Source: Sipunculus nudus
Taxonomy: Eukaryota > Annelida > Sipuncula > Golfingiida > Sipunculidae
Assembly (NCBI GenBank): GCA_026874595.1
Contig: CM049321.1
Span: 4,767,479-4,831,478, forward strand
Direction of reading: 5' to 3'
DNA length: 64,000 nucleotides
A model generated the notes under the pieces. It was not told the origin of the DNA. It worked only from the letters and a program-made list of their open reading frames with translations, and did not search any database. The position numbers and the translations under genes are program-made. Positions 53,295 through 62,537 of the stretch are shown one piece after another. How positions within the stretch are numbered: position 1 is the stretch's first letter; every line of letters begins with the position of its first letter.

Positions 53295-56200
53295 CTCAAA
53301 CCAGGATTCTACTATTATTTAGTTATATGTGTTATTGTGTACTTGAATTAAAAAGTAGGTATCAGTTGAAAATATGCCTTTCAAATTAGATTTTAACTGC
53401 CGAACCGCTTTGATAATGACGATTTTATATGCATTTGTGTGTTTGCATACATATGTGGCCGGCACAAAAAACCTACCGATGTCTTTTTGTCAACATTCAC
53501 TCCACTTCTGATCAGTAAACCAATAGGTTTTGCAAGTCCAATCTCTGCCACAAGATGCAAGGATGTATATCCCTGTAACATGGTAAAATGTTCTTATATG
53601 TTTACCCTGATTGGCACTTTATATGATGGCAACATGGTAAAAAAAAAACGCAAATGAGGACATTTATTGGTGCTTAGAATCGGATAGAGACGTTATCGGT
53701 TCTTCAATATGTTGTTACGAAATAACCATGACAAACACTCATGATATGAATGTATACCATGTTGCATTGATAAGCAACTGTTTTATTCCTGTAAATATTA
53801 ATTGACAGGATTTGAAAGTGCTCCTAATTTTTTTTATCAAATACAATATATGTAACTCACTGAATACATTGATTTTAATTTTTTGTGGTAGCATCTTATA
53901 AATCTTGCTTAATAGCTTATAGAAAAGTCACAATTAGTTCTTGGATAATTGATTGTCCACCATGATGTCTTTTAAGAATATTATCTATTCAAAAGCATAT
54001 ACATGTTGACTATACATGATAATTAAATAAGCATTAACAAGCATTTAATAGAACGGCAGTGAAAGTTTAAATTGACGAAATATGATTGAAATTTACCATA
54101 CTTACCGTATAAATTAATCTTGCACCAGACTTGATAAAGTTCAGTATCATATCGATGTTTTCTCGCAGTAAAGCGATGAAGAAAGGTGATAATCTGCCCT
54201 GTGATGATCAAAACCAAATAACTAGCAAATACAAGGTGCCATTTCATGAATTTAACTTTGTGCACTTACCATATTTTCACATAATCATACGTGTAAAAGC
54301 AATTTTAATACAATATTTTATATACAGTAGGGGTTATTTATGTATTGAGACACGCTATTAATGATACAAAGAAAATGTTAATTACCGAATTGCCGCAAAA
54401 AATTCCGTCGATAAGCAAGTTCTACTTTAATATGGTTAATTTTAATTACATATAACCGTACACCTTACCTCGTTCACATCACTTCCCTTTGTGAGTAAAA
54501 TACGCACCACATGATCCTCATCACGTATAATTGCCATGCAAAGTGGAGAACAAATGTCCTGTAATAATCATACATCAAATGATATTAATGACGTCTCAGT
54601 TGACAGCGATATGAAATTCCCTCCCGGGCTACATATAAATAATTTCAGCGTTACAACTTGCCTTTTTATCCCTTTTTATCTGTGGGATACGGTCAAGTAA
54701 CATCTTGGAAATCTGCCCGTGACGTTTCCAGATCGACAATCCGAGGGCAGTGGCTCCAGGCTTATAGTTAAAAAACACAAAGTATAGTAAGATATGTGTT
54801 CATTGCATATTTAAAACTGCTAGTTGTGCTACTTTCAACAATTTACTCTCTAGTATTCTTCAAGTACTTCTGTGATGTAGGTTCACTATCGTAATTTCTA
54901 TATTGCACATTCGGGCATTAAACATTTCGTCACTTATAAGCTAAAGAGGCCAAAGCTTTATATTGTGATAAAGATGCATTCAAAGCATGTCGAAATTTAG
55001 CTCAATATTAATGGCAGATAAAAAAGAACGAGGCAAAAAAAAGACGAGTATAAAAACCTTAGTTTTTTTATGGATATCGGCGCCATGTTCCAAAAGAACG
55101 CGAGCGATTTGGGTTTCCCCCATATATGCTGCCAGGTGAAGCGCTGTTGCTTCTTTCTAAAATATAATGCAAAATATACTTCCAGGTTGGATATTTGTTC
55201 TCTGTATGTTATCGCCAGATTGAGTTATTGTGCTTTTGTCGAAATTTATTTGCTGGTTTACCTGTTAGTACATTGATACAATTATGGACGATTAATAAAG
55301 AAATTTTGTAGAGGATAACAAGACACCCGATGTATATTTAATTGAATTACTGAGCTTCTATGACTCATTATACTACCTGTTTATTTGAAGGGTTTTACCG
55401 TTGGCGTACAGGGCAATGATATAGGGCAAGTGAGACCATTGTGGTTCTCGAGTATAAGGATAAATATTTAAAATAAATTTAGAATAAATTTAAATAAAAC
55501 TGGCTGAATGCGTCTACCGACTGTACGGGTATCACCTTATTAGAACTGCTTTTGTTCTAGCGGACGGCTATGACATATGATGCAAATTTGACATATCGTG
55601 ACTAAGTATCCATTGGCTCGGAATAATATATTTCCTGAGCATTAGTTTGTTTCAGGTACCTTGAAATATTCCGAGCATGGTGATCCAGAATGTTCGCGTA
55701 TTTACTGTTTCTGATTGATTCCGATCTAGTGATTTTTTAATCACAGTTAAAACATAAAAAAAAATTATTTAATAAACAGAGGCTATAATTATAAAAAAAG
55801 ACGACAAATGAGATTTTAGAAAAAAACATTATTGGTTCTTACCTGATCTGTTTGATTGACATCTCCTCCTAAATTCAGGTATTTGTTAGTCAACCATGGT
55901 GACCCAAAAGCTACCAGAAGATGAAGGAATGGACGGCTGCTCTGAAACATTACAAATTTTTATCAGACCCAGGTGTCCCATACTGTAATTGTCCTAAAAC
56001 GTGTCGCATTCACAAGTTGGAGAGCTGTAGATGGTGGCTTATTTAAGGTTAATATCTGTAACTTTTTAGGACAATCAATTCTTTATTAATAGACCAATTA
56101 TAAAAACCTCAACTCAACACTATCAAAGCTTTTCCACAAAGCCGTTGCAATAATAATCAATAGGAAAGATTTAGCTTTACCATAGGGTGTGAAGGCTCCT

Positions 56201-59200
56201 TGTCTCCATGCGCAATACGGTATCTTCCTTCAGCATAGACATCGATAAAAATGGAGCTCACCACAAGAAGCATGGCCAAAAAAAGGCCATAGAAACCCTG
56301 GAAATGCCAAATCATGACGTATTTCAAACACTGAATCGAAAAAGGTACTAAACTGAAACCAGTTAGAAAAATTTTCAGGTTCTTTGTGGACTTTTGAAAA
56401 TGGAGGTAGGTGCTATTGTAAACTACAGATAAGGAGAGTTGGGAACTAAAAGAATGGGCTGTTCGATAGCAGAGCTATGGGCTGAAGGGCGTTAGGGGCA
56501 CGGGCTGCTCGAGCACAGTTGGAAGCTGGAGGCAAGGACTAGTTGAAACTAAATGCACTCGGTGTTAGATTCTAGAAGCTGGACTTTAGTAATACATAAT
56601 ATGAATTTTGTACAAAAAGACATTTAAAGCCCATGACCATGAAAGTGAAATTTTCCTTAATATATTATTAAAATATTGTTGAAGACGCCATGATGTAAAT
56701 GGAACTCTTGCAGTACTCATAAAACAAAAACTGAATTACCCAGCTGAGAGAATTTGGTTTATCGAGTTTTCTTTCTTTCACCTCCAACTTCTTCTCAGCA
56801 GGTAAATATCCCCTGTAAGGTTTGAGGCCTGGACAGTCCTCCTATAGAAAATATATATAGTCTACCTTAAATAACAACTTCTTGACTATAATATTCTGGG
56901 TATCTGTATTAACAGTAACATCACATCAACCCATAACAATGATATTTTGTATATCTAAATAATATAAATGTATAGGTAAATTGAACTAATAAAGATTCCA
57001 CTAATATATAGCAGTTATAATGCGGAAAACCATCGTTCCCAAATTGGTCTTACATTAAAAAAGTCTTGCATTTAATAGCTCTAAGTGTGAAACTGACAAA
57101 AAAAGTCAATTATGGCAAAAATTCATGGGATAATGCAGAATTTAGTTCAACCTCATTAGGACTGGTCTGAGAAAATAGTGTTTATGCCAAGTTATAAAAC
57201 ACCGTGTGTTGATAAATGTTTCTGAATCCAGAAGGGACAGTGTAAAATCAAGCTCGGATCCAGAGGGGGTTGATGGTCGAGAATCCCACCAGAACTCTAA
57301 GACACGCCCCACTAAAACAATTTCTAAACAATCCTATGAGGTATGCCACCATTTGGAGAGAAATAAAAAATTAAACAAAAAAAAAAACTACTGACCATAA
57401 GCTAGCTGATGTTTTATCCAACCAATTATCGGACAGTGGCCACTGACCAACTGCATATTTAGCTATTGGAAGTGGCTCTCTACATTGTGATAGCATATTC
57501 CACTCGCCAGTTATTATTTCTAAATGTACATTAAGTATATTTATAATACTATCTTACGAGATAATTGCTGGGTGTCACTAACAATCATCTGTGAAAAATG
57601 TCTGATGGTCATATTAGATTATTGGGAAATCCACATTTGCATTTTTCTCTACCTCTATGTTTAAATCCTATGTATATAAATGACAAACAAATTTTTGTCA
57701 TTTATTTATTTATTTTTTTGTCAAAACGTCGTTGTTGACAAAGCTCCCCAGTTTGATGCGGAGAAGCAGGAACATGGCACGTAATGCCTTCTAAATTAAA
57801 AAAAAATCCTGGGTTGCCGGGAAAGATCTCAATATTAACCCCTTGAACCTTAACTGAAGAAACTGAATAACCACTTTTGACATACACAGTGATTTTTATG
57901 CTGCGAGGAACAAATTCCAACACATATCGATATTACTTATTTAAGAATTTACTTTTATTTAAGGTTTCAGAATCTTTGAAATGCAAATTAAATTCCGGAG
58001 CAGTATGTACAACCTACCACATTTGCAAGCTCTAGGTCGGCACCTTGTTCAACCAGCTGATTAGCCAGCTCCATGTAGTTTTCCGACACAGCCAATCCGA
58101 GGGGTGTAAGGTTTTCCTGAAATAAAAAAATACCCTTTTTTACTGGAAAATGCGAAATGTTTGCATGGCCTTCCATTTATATCAGCGAGTCACATTACAA
58201 TATATTGCATCCTTGGTAACAAACTGGTACCAAACTCTCATGTTTACCACCTAACTCACTAAAATTTTAGGCTTTCTGATATAGGAGCACAGAAACAAAT
58301 AATGACTTCTCTGAGTTATACACGATTAGGAAAACTATATTTTTTTCCCCAGTAGGAGCGCACTGAAATTTGCCGATTGTTCTCTTAAACGTAAAATCTG
58401 TCACAATGTTTGACATAAAAACTTATGATAATTAAGGCCTAATATGAGATGAAAAATTTCATAACAAAATATATTTTGAAACTTTTCCCTCCTTCCGATG
58501 ATTTCGGCCAAATGAGATGGGTTGGCAGCTTCAATTTGACAATATATTTTTTAGAATATTTTTGACAGTGAACAGCCATTCAACACCAATGAAATAGTTG
58601 ATTAGGCATGCACCACACTTCGCTGCAAGCTTCAAACTTATCTGTAAATTTAATAAAAAATTTACAAATTTCAATGGGCGGCCCATTGTGGAACTCACTA
58701 TAGTGCCAAGTAATTACCTCCGTCACATAGTTGACATCGGCACCTTGGTTGACCAGAATTCTTGCTCTCTGTAGATCATTGGCTCGAACAGCCCTCATCA
58801 GATTGGTTCCTTGGTCCTAAAACGTGTAAACATATTTTCAATTCAGCATTTCAACACAAAAGTGGTATTAAAACAGTAATTTTTGAGACAATATTCTTTT
58901 ACGATATTTCGTTTTATGTTTGATCGTTTGGACAATACGGAAAAATTTGCTTCTTTAAAATATTTCAAAATAAGTTAAGCTTAAGCACTACTTTAAAACA
59001 ATGACTAAATTACTCCCTGACGATAAAAATGAACAAGCCCAGATAAAGGTATATAAAGGTCCATGTTACTTGGTAGCCCTGATTAAACCTCTTCTCATTT
59101 TTTACTTCAACTGTGAATAAAAAATTGTCATAAAATAAATTTTATATAACTTTGTCATTACTTGACGCACTTGTGCTGCATCATATAATAATATGTTGCA

Positions 59201-62200
59201 TTACTCAACTACATGAATGTATATTGATCTGCTTAATTTATGCCTTTTGAAAGACATCCATATATTTCGCTTTAAACTCAACATTCGACGTTTATGTTAT
59301 TGATCTGCGATTTTAAATATGCTTGCATTTGAATTGGATTTGGTCATGTCAACTTATTGAATATTATTACCATATCCTGATTCCTTTGCCACTACTGAAG
59401 GGATCATTCTCATTCTTATTTTCACTATGTCAGAGTCGAGACCAGAACATTCCCGAAGCAGAAGGTGTAGCACATTCCTTGTGTCACAGAGTATCCTGCC
59501 GTCCCTGATGGCTTCTTGTAGGCCGTCTATAGTAACACTTCTTGATATGTATGAGTGTAACGTGATGCTTCCACTGACACAGTCGAGCACAAGCTTTAGT
59601 ACTTTCAACAACATAAATACTCGGTTTGCTGTTGGTGACTCTGGCTCAAATGACTGCGACCTTCGTGCTGCCGTGTGCATTTGACCAATAATTTGGTTCA
59701 ATTTGCTGACAATGCTTTCTTCTTTTCTGGAGAGGTTGCTTGATGTGTCCTTTGTTTTTATTTCAACGGCAAACGTGGTGATGTAATTCCCTAAAAAGAT
59801 AACCTTTCACAATACCATGCAGTATGTGTTTTTCTTAACTTTACTCCATTTTCATTGGCCATACAGGTCGTATAAAAGAAGGACATATAAAGGAATAAAA
59901 ATCAAAATGTCATCAAACGTTTGTCTAATACAGACATAGCGACTTTGATTCATAAGAAACTACCGATAAAAACAATGGAAAATACCAACCCAGGCAAACG
60001 TGAAGAAATTCTGCATGAGAATGTAATACGTCCGGAGTATTATGAAATGCCTCAGACAATCTTCTTGCTTTGGCGTACGCTGTGCTACCCTCTTCAAGGA
60101 GAGCGCCAATCATCTGTGACAGTGCTCGACCATTCAGACGTTTCAGTATGAAGTCTTCCTTGAGCTCCTGTGTTATAGATTTGTACATCTGATCTAATTC
60201 TGTTCCTGCAGCAATAACGTGAGGAATTGCATTCACAACAGGCAGCATTCGTATGCATGTCAAATATCTGGCGGGGTGCAAGAATAGCCAAATTGACCTA
60301 TCCTTTAGTGCAGAGAGAGCGTGCATTTTGGTAGCTGGCACAAGCTCATAGGCGTTTCCAAGCATACATTCATTTAGTTTCCTCTGCAGTAACTCTCTTA
60401 AGTTATCCTGAAATGTGCACTCAGTTGATATTGTAAAATAAAGCCTCAAATTTCTACTCTCTGGTAACCTTCGTAGGGCTTCTGAGAGGGTGTCCACTGT
60501 TCCAACAGCTGTTTCCCACGATGTATCAAGGTCTGCAACCAAAGTACTGATTGTTTCCTCAGATGTCGGATCTGCAAGCATGTCAGGGTCACCGTAGACT
60601 GGGGCTGGTATGAACACCGTATGGTCATCCCCATGCGTAAGACAGTTTCTCCATGAACGAAACAAACTGTACCCCAAGAAGAAATTCTGCTTGCACTTTC
60701 CAACTGCCAGATACTTGGTTCTGCATTCTGCCGCCAAATCAATCCCCCCGTATTCTTGAACAGATTTCATGATCACATTCGATAGGTGTTTACCTGTGGG
60801 CATCTGGTCCGCCTGCTCCACATCAGGTAACACACGGACAATGTGAGTCGTCTTAGAAACCGGTAATTCGGTAACTCCGGATTTCCGCTGTATGCGTATG
60901 TTCTCGTCTAGTTGCTGTACCAAAGTGAGATTTTGAATCATACATTCAATGATAGATTCTTGTTCCTGAGTATAAGATTCTGGCATCTCTAATATGACTG
61001 AAGCGGGATCCTACTTGCTGTAAATCTAGTAATAAAGACAATGAAAAACACATTATATATCTTATTATTAATAAAGTATTGAATTTGCAAACAAGGATGT
61101 AACGCCCTGTTTAGGCTATAACATTTACTGATATATACAAAAGTACCTCTTCCCCATGTCGCCTTCCAGTATCTTGTGTTCTTTCATCTGCAAAAGAAGT
61201 GATTACTACATATATAAATACAATTAAAAACATCAATAACATTTATTCAAATTTTTGTAGTCACACTTCTATAGTGCGGAACTATAGAGCAGATCTTTTT
61301 GCATTTACACCCTTATTTATGTGACATTAAAACTTACTTCTGATATTTTGCTTACATTAAATATGATGTATATACATCTTTCTCAATAACTCTTTGTTAT
61401 TCCCGGAACTTAATTGTAAAAATTTCATTAAAGAAAATGAATAAAATAGAACAAACGTTAAAGCAAGGAGGTTTCATGTAATTTCTTACGATACTCGTCC
61501 TTACATATTACCTGCAAGCTTTTTAGAAATATGACCTTGTCCTGTCTTTATTAAGCAGTCCCTAAAGCGATGGAAATCGGCTTCAGGTTTCCTTTGAATT
61601 ATACTGAGTAGTTCACTGACTTGTTGGTGATTTCCGTGATAAGTTTCCTGAATACAAAAGAAATTCAAAACAGGCAATTTTGATCCAGTTCCTGTGTAAA
61701 CATTATTCATTATTGCCTCACTGATGAACCGCAATAAATAGGCCATATTCTCTTTATACATATGAGACGGGGTTCACGAGATGAGCTCACGAAGAGGCAC
61801 ACATACACGAGGAATAAACAAGGGATAGGGACGCAGACGTGCATTATTTCTGAATTAATACAAAACCATGTAAATCAGGGACGTGCTGTACTCCTCAAGT
61901 TCGAGTGCCAGAGTCTGCAGTATGCGGACTTTTACAATAAAACAACTATTATACATTCATGTGGTACATGCGACATGTCACAAGTGCGTATGCTCCATGG
62001 CCTAACAGGGCATTATTACTTTACTGATAAAATAAATTTTACTAGTAAAATATATCGATTCACACATAATTATTCACACAGAGAATTACTATTCATATAT
62101 AGTGCGTGTCCCGCAAGACGAGGTATGAATACATTACACGATCATCTGAAATATCACATGATCATCGAATTCAATTGCAGGACGTGTTGTCCTCACTCTA

Positions 62201-62477
62201 GAAAGCCAGAGTGACGTCACCTGACATGCTAAATACTCTTAAATACCAGACAACAGGCTTTAACAAATTACAAGAAAAACTAATTAAAATTGTTCCCAGT
62301 TTACAGTAAACCATTTAACCTGATGAACGAATTAGATAAAGAGTTACAAGAACAACAACGTCTGACTGGAAACCAAGAAGTAAAAAACGGACTACTACTA
62401 ATTAAAACAGGTATGGGTACAAACCCCCGTTTATGATTTATGTTTGATTAATGTATGTGTGTTTTTTTTGGTTTGTC

Positions 62478-62537
<60 letters not shown>

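Noticed and set aside
57702-57923. 73-codon minus-strand frame as an additional exon
   Set aside because: No matching acceptor and donor in phase 0, and no ankyrin or other motif.
59990-61010. HEPN/DZIP3-like or NACHT domain in the large exon
   Set aside because: No P-loop and no clear HEPN signature could be seen by eye; left as unrecognised.
61762-62214. 150-codon + strand ORF
   Set aside because: It lies in intron 1 of the minus-strand CARD gene, has cysteine/histidine-rich but patternless sequence, and matches no family I recognise.
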